In this document: positions 39,101 to 51,111 of the stretch, one piece after another
Layout of the letters: each line of letters opens with the position of its first letter
How positions within the stretch are numbered: the stretch's first letter is position 1
Assembly (NCBI GenBank): GCA_019614645.1
Contig: JABWDB010000001.1
Location: 22,251,501 to 22,315,500 of the forward strand
Direction of reading: 5' to 3'
Length of the DNA stretch: 64,000 nucleotides
Origin: Stratiolaelaps scimitus
Lineage: Eukaryota; Arthropoda; Arachnida; Mesostigmata; Laelapidae
Notes under the pieces: generated by a model
What the model was told of the DNA's origin: nothing
The model's database searches: none
The model's input: the letters and a program-made list of their open reading frames with translations, nothing else
Translations under genes and position numbers: made by a program

Positions 39101-39936
39101 AACGTCCACCTCGTCCCCGACGTTCGTCCGATTCGAAACGTACACACCTGTCGATTGAGTATTGCCCGCGCGCATTCGAAACGCCTAGTCTCGGGCGCGC
39201 CACTTTTCAAAAATGGGAGAAAACCTCGTTCGATTTCGAGCAGCAGCCGCCCCCTCCCTCCCGTATATACCCACATATGATTTGCCTCAGTGGGAACAAT
39301 GCAACTTGGTCAAACATGCCACCACTATCACAAACGCTTATCATTACAGATTGACGAGGCACCGTTTACGCCAAAAAAAAAAGCAGAACACGATGCCCGC
39401 TTGTACTTGGAAACAGTCCAGTTGTAGTCCAGGCTGTCATTTTGTTCCTTTCTAGCGAGGTAGTGCGACCGTTGCCCGCAATCTGTGGTTGGTTGACACA
39501 GGTCGATACCTATGCTTGTGTGTATGTGCGTGTGTTGCAGCGTCACGAAATTTTTTTGCTCACCGAAAGAGGTGCATCCCTTCTCTCTGCGGCACCTGTC
39601 GTCTATATAGGTCCATTTCCGTGATTAGATTTCTAAAAAACGGCAAAAGCCACTCTCGAAACTGTTCACTTTCTTTGTGGATGACGGGATTGAATAATAG
39701 ACGCCGGTCTACAGCTGCGCCACTCTTAGCAATTCCCGGGGCAAACGAACCGCTTGTGCGCACTTTACACCAGTGATTTCGTTTCCAGCAAACGGGAGTC
39801 GTCGACAACAACCACGGCCGGGTGTTGTGGGACGAGCTCGAGGCGGGGCAGCGGAAATGGATTCAAGAGCATTCTTATTTGGCAAAAAAACGTCATATAT
39901 CAATAACTTCGAGTATGTATCAATTTGTCTAACTGC

Positions 39937-39963
39937 ATATATATATATATATATATATATATA
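39937..39963. repeat. (AT)n microsatellite
   Basis: An AT dinucleotide tract of about 27 bp. Confidence 0.9.
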
Positions 39964-40808
39964 ACAATCGGCTGGACGGCTCATAAATTTTTCGAAGAAC
40001 TGCCGGTAGCTAGCCGAGCAGTCCAGTCCGTCTGTCAGCCAAGTTGTCGATAATGTTAAAAATTTCGATTGCCACCGGCCGAGGCAGGCAATGGTAAGCA
40101 GGACGGCTGGCACTGACTGGCAAGAGGTAGACGACGACCACTGTGGCTACCCTTTTAAATTGCTTATAACAAAATCTTGTCAGAACTATCTACTCTTCGT
40201 GTAGTAGGACCGAATGTTTGTACGGGCCGACCTCGCCGTGGGATGCTGCTCTCGGGTGATACAGTATTCGGCCGAATTGGAGGATCGAAGTAGAGGATGA
40301 CCCCCGGCGCTCCCAGGGGACGTCGAGATGCTACTACCCGCCCGCTGCCGCCGCCGCCGTCGCTGGACGAACAACCTTCCTTCTAGCTGGCAGGCTGGCT
40401 TACTTGCTTGCTTCGGGACGGGACGACACGAGACCGAGTATCGAGAAAGCCGTCAGACGGACGGACGGCTGCCTGCCTTGCCCGGCTATCCCATCACAAG
40501 ACATAAGATATCTGCCGATGACATTGACTCCCACGTTCGAAAAGGGTGAGGAACTTGAACGGGCTTCAGCAGCGGCAGCCTAATCCCCGTGCTTGTTCTG
40601 ACTGCCTGCACCAGCGGCAGCAGCAGCAGCAGCAGCACAAAGCCGACGAAGAGACGGTGGCACGGACGAACGAACCGACTATGAAGGGATGAACTTGGCA
40701 ACTTTCTCATAGGATCAGGATCTCTCCCAGGAGCCGATTTCATTCCGGAGGCGACAACATTCGACAGGCGCTGCCAGTTCTATTGTACAATGGTAGAAGA
40801 TACTACTA

Positions 40809-40873
40809 CAGCAGCAGCAGCAGCAGCAGCAACAACAACAACAATAACAACAACATCAACAACATCAACAACC
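40809..40873. repeat. Compound (CAG)n(CAA)n(CATCAA)n repeat
   Basis: A CAG array passes into CAA and then CATCAA units. A minus-strand frame across it gives poly-Ala and poly-Val, which I treat as a repeat artefact. Confidence 0.9.
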
Positions 40874-41330
40874 ATGCCAGTAGCTGTAGCAGCGGGATCG
40901 CGGCAGCTGACCCATCCAGCCAGAGGCAGATTCCGAGTACGATTGTGAGGGGAACAAGTTGAAATTTGACTCGAGTCCGCTTCGCTCGAAGGCAGCCTCT
41001 TAGTCGAATGTTGACATCGGTAGACTACTACTACAAGTAGTATGTACAATAGCTCACTCGTAGCAGCGCGATTGTGGGACGACTCATTTATCCGTAACGT
41101 TATATCGACGGTGGCGTCACTCGCGGCGCCAGCTCGATTCACGATTGTTGTTACTCACAATGTCGATATCGATGATGACGACAACGACGACAACGGCAAA
41201 GAAGATATTCTAACAACCCGTGAGTACTCAATAGCTGCATGTGCGGTAGGCCTTAAAGCTTAGTGAGGGGCCTACAACGTTCTTCAAGTGTCTGTCAATG
41301 TCAATGGTACAGTGACTAAGTGATCTGTCT

Positions 41331-41333
<3 letters not shown>

Positions 41334-41366
<33 letters not shown>
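41334..41366. repeat. (AT)n microsatellite
   Basis: An AT dinucleotide tract of about 32 bp. Confidence 0.9.
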
Positions 41367-41368
<2 letters not shown>

Positions 41369-41726
41369 TTTTACCACCGCCTATTCGGCTACAAGCTCAG
41401 TCAGAAGGCAGATTGCGATCACTCGGATTAGGAGCGAAAATTGTTTCGTTATCGCGTCGAAAGATCGTCGAGATGAGCCCAGATGACCGTCACACCGGCA
41501 AAGACACAGACACAGTGGATGTAATTGCTGTATACGGCTAAACAGATCGATAGCAGAAGAGAGATGCGATACCAGATCAGAGGGAGCCGGGATCCTCGCC
41601 GAATAATCGATGCCAAACCGAAATGAGCGCCGGTCTCGAATCGCATAACAGTGAACTCGTATTGGAAAAAATACCGATATGTGCATTGACCCGAAACAAA
41701 TATAATTGGCGATTGTAACATAGTAA

Positions 41727-41760
41727 CAGCAGCAGCAGCAGCAGTAGTAATAATAATAAT
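41727..41760. repeat. Compound (CAG)n(TAG)n(TAA)n repeat
   Basis: CAG triplets pass into TAG and then TAA triplets over about 34 bp. Confidence 0.85.
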
Positions 41761-42068
41761 ACCTTCATTAATAATTGAGTTAAGCAACACGTGAACAACT
41801 GTCTAAGAAACCACTGTGTGATTGTTAAATCTAATATGAACTTAAGCAATGTTTTGGAAATGATCTTGATTTCCAATTTGCCGATACCGATTGCGTATCG
41901 GGATCCAATTTGATTGTATTCTTGGCAGAATTCGAGAAAAAGACGACGCGCGTCAAATCACCGCCGCTAGCTAATTGTATTGTATTCTTTTACCACGCGC
42001 AAGCGGCCAATCGGCCGAGTCGCCTAAGAGCGCTGACAGGTGGCCCTGCTGTAGCAAAATAGTTCACC

Positions 42069-42398
42069 ATGACCAGGATCATTCGCGATCATTGTTGTTG
42101 TCTTTACAAAAAGGTTTCGAGTAGCAGAGTGACTGAACTTGTCACTGCTTTTGTTGTTTGTGCCGAATGTCGCCAATCGCATGTAGACATGTGCTTATTT
42201 GGGCGCCTGCCACCTCGAACATCGTTATTCTTTAGGGATATATACGGCCTTGCTACCATGATCACTCATAGCTATTGCTATTATGTTACACATGGAGGTC
42301 TAGTAGATCTGCGGACAAATCAGGTGCATTCGGATATTCTGTTTGGCTTCGGCGCGTTCATCATCATTTGGACACGAGAAACGGCGGTTGTTGAATAA
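42069..42398 (+). other. ATG-initiated ORF of 109 codons, unassigned
   Basis: The ORF begins at CACC ATG A, a near-ideal eukaryotic start context. It runs through 109 codons without simple repeats and contains several Cys residues (DHCCCLYKK, VVCAECRQSH) and a hydrophobic end (ILFGFGAFIIIW). No domain, TATA element or polyadenylation arrangement was identified. It is more protein-like than most frames in this window but remains unsupported. Confidence 0.13.
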
Positions 42399-45300
42399 CG
42401 ACCAGAATAACGTGTGTCTGCTAGCAGCCGTTGGAAGAGGCCGTGTGAGCCAGCGAACGGTGTTCTCTGCTAACGATGTCGTCTCGAGGGTGTCCATCTC
42501 ATTGAGTGTCTTACCGTGGGGAGATGGATAAGGCACAGCCATCTGTCCTCTGCGTCTCTCCACCTTGCGTAGACCCATCACGAAGCGCGAACGAACGTTC
42601 AACTGACTCGCTGTCGTAGTCATCACAGACAAATGTTACGCGGAGCAGTTTGCTCGAGTAGCATGCGGCTGAGGGAACTTCTCAAGCGTGAATGAGTTTA
42701 GAACTGGCCGTGCACGTTGACCCCACTTGGGCACACAAGGGGCTGCTCCTCCGCTCGCCTGGGCTCTAGAGAATCTTACAGTGCCTGCAGTGCGCTTGCG
42801 CCAACTGTAGTGTCATCCCGATACGGCAGGGCAGGGAGGGGGCTTAGTCAGAGGATCCAGCTGCCCGTCGCAATGGCCGGGTCCGGCGGAACACGCATAC
42901 CGCGAGGGGACCTAAGCAGGCGGTGCGCGCGAAGCCCAAGAACGCTGTAAGAGGGGGGGGAGGATCGTCGACCAACGAGCTGTATAACGGCCCTGGAACA
43001 GCTTGGAGAGAGACAGGAAGAGAAAGAGAGCCAACCGCCCATTCATTTCTTGTAACGGCTCCTCATTCCCCAGCCGCGGTGGCTGACAGTAGTACGGCAG
43101 TACATGGTTTGCCCCCGCTGCGACCGCTACCGCTTCCCTGTCTTCCCGCCTGTCGGACGGGTCTCACGACGCCGTCCCTCGACGGGCGGAAGTTCCGGCC
43201 AATTAGAAAATCAGCTACCCCGTGAGAGTCGGACGTTGCAGCCTGCTCTAGCCGCCATGCCTTGCAGTTGTACGAATGAGAGAAGCGAGCGTCGAGAAGA
43301 GCAGGGCACGGGGCTTGTTGAGAGCCGAAAATGACCTTGAAGGGGGCTGACAGCATAGACTTGGATAGGGCGATGGTGATGGTGGTAGCGTTTGTGTCGG
43401 CGGCGGCGGCAGCGGCGAGCACTTCCGGGCTCAGAAGGGTTATTCCCGACATCCCGCGAGCCCGTTGCCCCCTCTTGCTGACTTCCGCTTGAGTCTGTGT
43501 AGTGGTGGGTGCTGCCACGGCTGCGGCTGCAGTCGCCTCTGGGTGTCGGGGCTTCGAGGACGGAGGAGGTGGTTCGCGGAAGAGTTAGACCATGGCACAG
43601 TGGCACACGGTGGGAGACTCTTTTTGTGTGTAAATGATGTCGAAATCCGATTCGGTCCAACGGTGCCAGCAGCCATCGTTTGAGAGAGCGGGGGAGGAGT
43701 AAGACGACGGCAAGCCGAGGGGCAACGGGGATTTGCTGCGGTAGTCGTGGTTTTGCTCTCCGGTTCAGGACTTCAGCGCGGCGGTGAGCACAGAGGCAAG
43801 CGCTGAGACGATAGAGAGTATGGTGGGGTAGAAATGAAGAGAGATACAGAGACATAGGGAGAAAGGGACAGCGGGAGAGCGACAGGGAGAGAGAGAGAGA
43901 GAGAGTGGGTAGACGGTGGAAGGCTAGTCGGTCTGACAGCACAGCAGAAGAGAAGGAGAAATTGCGGAACGTTAGCTTCGTTCGTTGCCTGGCCTGCCTG
44001 CCTCGGCTTGGGCCAGCTAGCTCTCGAGGCAGCGGTAACAGCGCCGACCGCCGGATTGGTCTGGCAAACTACCACTGCCTACTGTAAGTGCTGAACAGAA
44101 AGGAGTCGGAGAATTTAGCTGCCCAGTTGCCTGGCCGCCTGCCTGCCTGCTTTCAAGGAGTCGGTTGGTTGGTGAAAGAAAAGATTTGAGCCGAAGCCGG
44201 AAACGAACTGAAGGGGAAACCGGGGGTCAGCCCGAGAGGTGTAATCCTTGGTGGTTGTGGTGGTGGTGGTGGAGAGGAAGAGGGACTCTCGTTGCTTGCA
44301 GACGCAAGGACGCATATCGAGCGCTCGAACGTCTACCGAACGGCCGCCCACCCGCAGAGCCAAGCGGGAGGAGGCCCCCGTGCCGTTCCCCGCTGCTGCT
44401 GCAGCAGCACCAGCGGCAATGGCGGGAAATGGAATGTGCTATCCACCATCGTGGGACCACTTCTCCGGCAGAACCGGCAAGCTGAGTGAGGCCAGGACCC
44501 CGGCCCTCCATCAAGTGAAGAGCTGCTAATAGCTCAGCCAACGCCCAACCTAACCTAGCCAACCCTCACTTGGCCTCCCTCTATGTGTCGCAGGGTTATG
44601 GCGGTTGCAGACTGAAAGCAGAAGGCTAAAGAGAGGGCCAATCAAATCGCGCTGCAGATTACCCGTGGGCAGCGGCATTCGCCTAGACCAGGCCACCGGG
44701 CCGGCCGGCCGGTCTGCCAGCTAGCTAGCAAGCTACCAATGGCTGGATGCTCACATCCGCCTTGCTAACCCGAAGAAGAATGCGTACCCGGGTCGTCGGC
44801 GTCGTCGCGAAACGTCGTCGTTCTCCAACCGAATGGCGGTACCACAGTGTACTGCTGGCCAGACCAGTACAGTGAGCAGCAGGCGACGAACGAGCAAACG
44901 AAGCAGGGACGAAGCGAAGAAGAAGAGGAGGCAAAGAAGGATCCCGACGGAGGAGCTGGAAGACAGACACCGGGCGTTGGTGACGGCGGCAACTGGACAG
45001 AGATAGGGCCGGGGGGGTGCTGAGAACGTCCGTGGCCATGGGGGGGGGAAACAATAACGAGGTCATACATCGTAGCGAACAGGGACGCACGCCCAGTGAG
45101 GAAGAGGCGACCGGAGGCCGTGCAAGAATGAGCTGAATGGAGAAAGACGCAAGAAGCCTAGTCGGTGGTGTGGTGATTGTGTCCCGATGATGGATCAGGC
45201 TTAATCTCGACGAGCTGTCGGCCTGTTGGCCTGCTTCGGCCTGCCATGGCCTTCTCTAGTCTTTCCCGGCCTCGTGAAGCTTGCTCGGCACGGCAGGCGG

Positions 45301-45732
45301 CAAGCGTCTGACAGAGCATCCTTCTCTGCTAGGCCGCTTCGCGTCGCGTGGCTCCGCTGATAGTGATGGTTGTTCTCCGTCGCGCCTGACGAACGCTGCC
45401 TGCGCCTATATGCCGCTTACGGCTAGCTCAATTCATCGCGTACAGTCTAGCATCGTATCCAGACAGCAGTGATTGTGTTACCACGAGTGTTGACGAGCCT
45501 CCTGTCAGAAGATGCAGCGATATACGCGCACACATACTAGACAGATCCGCCAATTATTTTCGTTATCACGACGAGTTGGCCTTAGATAGTGTGTTCGAAA
45601 ATTTGCACTATCTTGGGCGTGCAGAACCCGGGCGTTCCAGATACCTTGAACTCCATTGTATTTAACATAACTTTTTCGTCGTTTACCCATATGTTATACA
45701 GGTGAAATGCAAACACAAACTACAGCATAGTG

Positions 45733-45772
45733 TAGATATATATATATATATATATATATTTATGCAATATGG

Positions 45773-45803
<31 letters not shown>

Positions 45804-45839
45804 GCAATATGGTATATATATATATATATATATATGGTA
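45733..45839. repeat. Composite 40-bp minisatellite made of (TA)n plus TTTATGCAATATGG
   Basis: A 40-bp unit consists of a long TA dinucleotide tract followed by TTTATGCAATATGG. It is present in two essentially identical copies (anchor TATGCAATATGG at 45761 and 45801), followed by a third, truncated TA tract ending in TATGGTAT. The identical copies imply recent duplication by slippage or unequal exchange. Confidence 0.8.
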
Positions 45840-47703
45840 TCAAGCAACTTTTATTTTGATCTTTTCCTTCGGCGCATATAATCAAATCATATGGACGCTA
45901 TAAGAATAATATGAGCGGGCTTGGTAACATACTCGACGCGGCGGGGTAATCCTCCTTTGAACGCAGACATAATTCGCAGCTGCTGTTGGACGCGCATTAA
46001 TGAACGACGGGTAAATGATAGGCTGACACCATCAGCAGTTGCGTGATTGCGTAGCGTTCTGCATAAAAACTATACTTAACAAAAAGAACAGAATAAAAAG
46101 AGAGTGCAAGAGAAAGAGAGAGATAGAGAGGGAGCGCGCGAAGAAGCAAGCGAGCATCAATTGAATTAGTAGCTCGTAGAACGTAGTGCGGCTCGGCGCT
46201 ACAGTTCCTATGTACTGAACCAGGGCGGGTGGCAACCTCAGGCGGCGTGTGTGCCTCGTCCCATCGTCGCCCGCGAAGGTCTGTCTGTCTATGTGCCTGC
46301 CTGCCTGCCTGCTTGCCTAGATGCCTGTCCATGCTGTGCGTCATCCAATTTTGCTAAAAAGCGTCACTACCGCTACCACCACCACCTACCACCAGGCTAC
46401 AACATGCCGCATTGGGTCAGACTTGCACCCAGAGTTGCACCCGCCCGAACCAGCTCCTCCACCATGGCAGACTTGCGCTGTCTGAGTGGCTGACGCTGGT
46501 GCGGTGTCGCAGTAAAAGAAACGCTGCTACACTAAACGAGATTACTCTGCTCGCCTTTTAACGCTCGCCTGATGTCGCTACCGTGGCTGCTGCTACTGCT
46601 GCTGGCCCGTCCTAACGAAGCAAGCAGCCCCGAAACTAAGTGTCGGACTCATTTTAACGTTTGCACTTCCATGAGCCGATGTCGATCATTAAAGACTCAA
46701 CCCCTGCGCCCCCCGTTTGTTTCTCATCTCAACTGACGATATTTACACGTTGACGGCACATTACGGTGTGCTGATCATTTTTAGGGAGAGTTCTGAAGCT
46801 GTTCTGTGTTGTGATATTTGTTCACGTGGCCATACCTATATAAGTACATATTTCATCATCAAGTGGCATATACTGCTGATACATCTGCCTGTCGACTTGG
46901 TTGTCAACGGAACCGAAGCATATTACACGTACAATACATATTAGGGATTGATATAAGATGTACAGTAGTATAAACAATCATATATATCACGTGCGAGTAT
47001 CATATATATATAATATATCTATTGCATATGCGTATAAAATAGCGAAAGAACTAAACCTTCTTGGCAACGTCTTAGATCAGCTTTGTGAAGGCCGTCCCGT
47101 TCGCAACGGCCGCAGGGCAACCGCGGACGAACGTAAATTGGCCCGCACAATGCGATTCCCCGTCGCCAGAGTCCCCCTCCTATTTCAGCCTTTTCTCTTT
47201 TATTCCCGTCCCACGTGTGCTGCCCTGCCTGCCGCAATCGGAACCGCTCCTTGTGTCGCTGCTCCTGCTATCAGGACCAGCCTGCTCCTCTGGCCTTCCC
47301 GTATCGTCGCCACAGACAAAGCTGTCTGTCTGTCGGCCAGCCAGCCGGGGGCAACTGGCGGCAGGAGCCCGCCGGCAGAAGGATCAACTTCGCAGGCACT
47401 TACAGCCTATGGGCCTGCGAGGAATATATACGACTAAATGTGCCTGTGTGTGCGTCTTTCGCTCGCTCTCTCTCTCTCTCTCTCTGCGTTCGAATGTGCC
47501 GATGGAGCTGCCCGGCCGGCCATCTAGCCTCACTGCCGCAGTTACCCGCTAAGCCTTTAGCGTTACTGTTAGATCCTACTGGGCACGACCGAAGACTGCC
47601 TTGTTCCGCCGTCTTACTGAAGACTCCCGGGATCTAAAGGGCTAGAACAACGAGAACGTGTGCCTGAGTGCGTGTGTGTGTGTGTATCTGCCTGTGGGAG
47701 ATA

Positions 47704-47750
47704 CTATGTGTGACGGCTGGCTTCGGCAGCCAGCCTCTTCGGCCACATAG
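47704..47750. other. Nested hairpin with CTATGTG/CACATAG outer stem
   Basis: CTATGTG (47704-47710) pairs with CACATAG (47744-47750). Inside it GGCTGGC (47715-47721) pairs with GCCAGCC (47729-47735) across a TTCGGCA loop. The 13-mer TGTGACGGCTGGC that includes the inner 5' stem recurs at 47761-47773. This could be a structured RNA element or simply a product of local GGCT-type repeats, which are frequent in the window. No function is assigned. Confidence 0.25.
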
Positions 47751-47856
47751 AGCAGGCCAATGTGACGGCTGGCCAGCGATATTAGCGTCTAACCATTTCT
47801 AGTACATGGGAGCCACCCGTACGAGAGGGATGCATGCTGTTTCTGCAGGCACAGGA

Positions 47857-47891
47857 CCAGCAGCAGCAGCAGCAGCAGTAACAGCAGCAAA
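47857..47891. repeat. (CAG)n microsatellite
   Basis: CAG triplets with one TAA interruption. Further imperfect AGC/AGT triplets follow to about 47950. Confidence 0.85.
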
Positions 47892-48894
47892 GCACACACG
47901 TTCTTCTGCTCTGTCGGGACGAGGTCGAGCAGCAGTAGCAGTAGTAGTATTATATGTAGAGCCATGATTATGTTGCCGATAATGTTGCTGCTGCTGGTGC
48001 TGGTGCTTTCGCACTGGGCAGCCGCTGCCGCCATTTCGCCCTCATGATGCTCACGGTATCGACGATGATCTGGGCTAATTACGGATATCGCCTGCCTCCC
48101 CCTGGCGCGTCGCAGACGATACTTGAGCAAATTGGGATGGATAATACGCTGAAAATTGGACATTGACATACACACGCACACACAGCACGAAGCACGAATA
48201 GACGAAGATCACTGCGAGGGGATTCGGCAATAGCAAAATATAGACAGGAGAGAGCAGTATCCCACGCGACATGCGAACGATCCATGTAACGGCCGGCGTC
48301 GGGAAGACATTGTCGCCTCGAAGATTCTCAACACGGAGCGCGAAACACAAAATAACTACTTGGTGGTTCTTTTCCCGGACCAAGGATACGGGTGTGTCTT
48401 GCAGTGAAATTTAAGAGAGCAAAAATGATTCATCTGAACCATCAACTGAAACGCCGACTAACTAACGGGCTAGCATCTGCGTAAGGGCAGAACAAAAAAA
48501 AGCCCACCAGATATGAACGAAAGAGACATCTTAAGTAAAACTGAAGTCGTTTGGACATTGCCTGCACTTGAAGATTAGGAGTGACGACTGGACATCGCAG
48601 CGGATACAACGAATGGTAGAATAATAAGTCATATATTAGCAAACGATTAGGCAGATAGCAACAGCGGTTGTCCCTGCTCACGCGGTGTTCGTGTTTCGTC
48701 CATTTGGCCTACAATTTCAATCGGTGGAAGGGAGAGAGAGAGGGGGGGGATTGGGGGAGGGTATAGAAAGCGCTAAATGAAGCCACCGAAAATGAACGAA
48801 TTCGCTCGCTTGGACACGCCACACCCTACCGCACCCTCAGCAATTGCACGACCATCAGTCATAGACAAAATCAAAATCACGCACACACAGACGC

Positions 48895-48895
48895 A

Positions 48896-48928
<33 letters not shown>
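48895..48928. repeat. (AT)n microsatellite
   Basis: An AT dinucleotide tract of about 33 bp, ending in GTATATATCA. Confidence 0.9.
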
Positions 48929-50920
48929 CACATGCGCGTATAATGACACGCAGGAACGCAAACGCGTACACATCTTGAGGTTTTCCTTTTAAGTGTTCTT
49001 ATAATATACTAATAATACACTGCGATAGCATCGTAGCAATCGATGTGGTGAGAAGTCGATTGCGAGAGAGTATGCAGTTATTGCAATTGGCTTTGCTGAC
49101 ACCCGGCAGAAGTGCCGAGTATGACGGTGAATGATATGATCTTCGATGTCTTTGAGGAAGGGGCGACGCCAATCGTTTGAGAAACAAACGAAAGATTTTC
49201 GATGATCGGATCGATTCGATGACAGGTCAACATTTCCCTGGTACTCCGTTCGACTGGTGCAGTTCGACGAGTGCCACATGCTCATGGCTACGAATCACGC
49301 GTCCACGTGTGGTGTCGCTCATCGGCGTTCTCCTCGACGATTTTGCGGTAGCTTTATTTCGCGGCAGCGCGAGATGGGTGTGAGTGCTGGCCATTGTGTT
49401 CGCTGGCCGGTGGCCGGACAGCGTTCGGCGGCAGCTCGAAGTGTCAACGGGAACACGAGCGGTGCGGAGCTTCGGGCCGGCCGGCTCAGGAGCCGCTCAT
49501 AGGTCGGCCTGTCTATAGCTGAAGTGGCGCGTAAACCAAGTGCCGGTGGTGTTACCATTGGCCTCTTCCGATTCGAGTCCGATCCGACCGGCCAACCGAC
49601 AATGATTATTAATGTCATCTGTCCGTGACAACGCGCCAGCGGGGTACGAACGACGGTGCTTGAATGGGGGTTGGCGTGAGGAGGGGGGTTGCCAGCAACG
49701 GTCTTGGATACATAAGTAAGTGTGTTGAGTTGGTTGGGCTTGGCCCCTGTCGGTTGGCCGTTGTCATCGTCGATTCTCGGGTTCGAGCAGCAGGCCTGAT
49801 TTGGCAAGAGAGGACACCGAAGTGACCGGGGCAGAGTCAGCCGACTTGCCAACTTCGCGTGGGTAGAAGAACAACGGATCTATGTACAGGATGGATGCTG
49901 GATGCCGGGTGTCGACACAAGGCAGGGGTGTGACCATGCGGCCATTTCTTCCACGAGCGGCACAGCTGTGCCCTGACACCCTGTTCACCCAACGCTGTGA
50001 CAGTGGTTGACAACTCACAACGCAATGTAAAAGAGACTCGTCAATGGAAGCCTCTGTGTACGTATGTGTCTGTGTAACGGTTCGTCCCTTCACTAAAAAT
50101 TCTCCATTGTTCATTTCAGGCGTGTCCATTTATTCGTCGCTTGGTACGAACATCGTCGCGGTCATCGGATCTCTAACGTGACTGCATAGGATCAGTCCGC
50201 TACTCTGCACCGCTGCTGTATAGGTTCGTTGCGTTTATCATAACACCGTCGTGTATCACACCAAAAATGACCTCATCGAACGTGATACGAAATGTTCGTT
50301 GCGTTGCTGAACAAAACGCATGCTCCAATTCGCGAGCATGCATGCAGAATTCGTTGTTACCTTGTGGAATAATAGCCCCGATGGAAGCAACTCTTGAACT
50401 TTGTCAAGAGCGACAAACCATGAGGGCCGCACCTACGTTCACATATTCCCCTTCTTGTCAATAAAATAGTTAGTCGCACACAGATAATCTATATTCTAGT
50501 AGAAATGTAGTAAATCTAGTAAAAATGGCTCAAATTCGCTAACGACACACGCCACCGGGTCCATGTCGCCATTGTCTTGGCACTGCTTAGTGTGTAAACG
50601 TTGACTAATATACGCACCAGGGAAGCTAGATAATAAGTGAAGATACCGTTAAGCACGAGCGCTGCATTAAAGCTTGGGCTTTTTCGAGAATTGCGAAATT
50701 GCCTCCATTTCTCGCAAAGTAGTGAGGCGCCGACGCAGATGGACCACTGTGATCAGCCGGTTCACGGTGTCTTTATACCGTGCAACGGTCGTTGAGAGAT
50801 GAGATGAGTGTATTAGGACCACTCACTGGTGTTTCGTTCTCTGAAACGCGTGCAGGAACTCCAGCGGTGGTCGACTGACATAAGGGCGACGGTGAATTTT
50901 AGTGAAATTTGAAATCTTAC

Positions 50921-51111
50921 AACATTTGGAGTCATTATCATGTTATTGGTATCATAGAGCGAGGAATTTTTAGGAATGAGATTATATGATCTTAATAGTT
51001 CTTCCACTCTTGAAATACTATCTTCAGTCAAGAATACCGCTCTACCTTTTTCATCTACTTCATAATCAAAGTCAACTAGTTTAGTAACGATTTTATTTCG
51101 GTCTCGTCTCT
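50921..51111 (-). pseudogene. SecA-like fragment (bacterial-type preprotein translocase ATPase)
   Basis: SecA is the ATPase motor of bacterial protein export. Read on the minus strand, about 60 codons match the SecA region at the end of the preprotein cross-linking domain. In order they show NKIV, DYEVDEKGRAV, FLTEDS, RVEELLRSYNLIP and SSLYDTNNMIM. This order and spacing (DEK-R-V, LTE, EELL, SLY, N-x-x-M) is the family signature as I know it. The expected next motif (HHV..ALRAH) is not found: the frame reads TPNVVRFQ, and a GTAAGA donor-like site sits at 50915-50920. Upstream, a pyrimidine-rich TTTTCTCGTAG acceptor-like site ends at 51112. A full SecA has about 800-900 residues and I find no other SecA motif nearby. 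I read it as a bacterial insertion remnant. The alternative is one exon of a eukaryotic gene with a SecA-like domain. The family match is fairly sure; origin and splicing are inference. Confidence 0.7.

Larger units (their letters stand above)
33423..45732. other. Mostly gene-free stretch
   Basis: Apart from the 42.1-kb ORF listed separately, no supported exon was found. Frames at 36921-37601 and 43211-43942 are long but rest on CAG/GCC-rich or GA-rich DNA and are opposed by frames on the other strand. An AT-rich block lies at 36.2-36.7 kb. Confidence 0.55.
45840..50920. other. Gene-free stretch flanking the SecA-like block on its 3' side
   Basis: No supported exon and no further SecA motif was seen on the minus strand. 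An unlisted minus-strand frame at about 50.26-50.43 kb is open for about 60 codons with a CAAG|GTAACA donor-like site inside it, but it resembles nothing known to me. Confidence 0.5.

Noticed and set aside
43211..43942. 243-codon minus-strand frame
   Set aside because: It includes a (GA)n tract read as Leu/Ser repeats and overlaps frames on both strands. No family similarity was seen.
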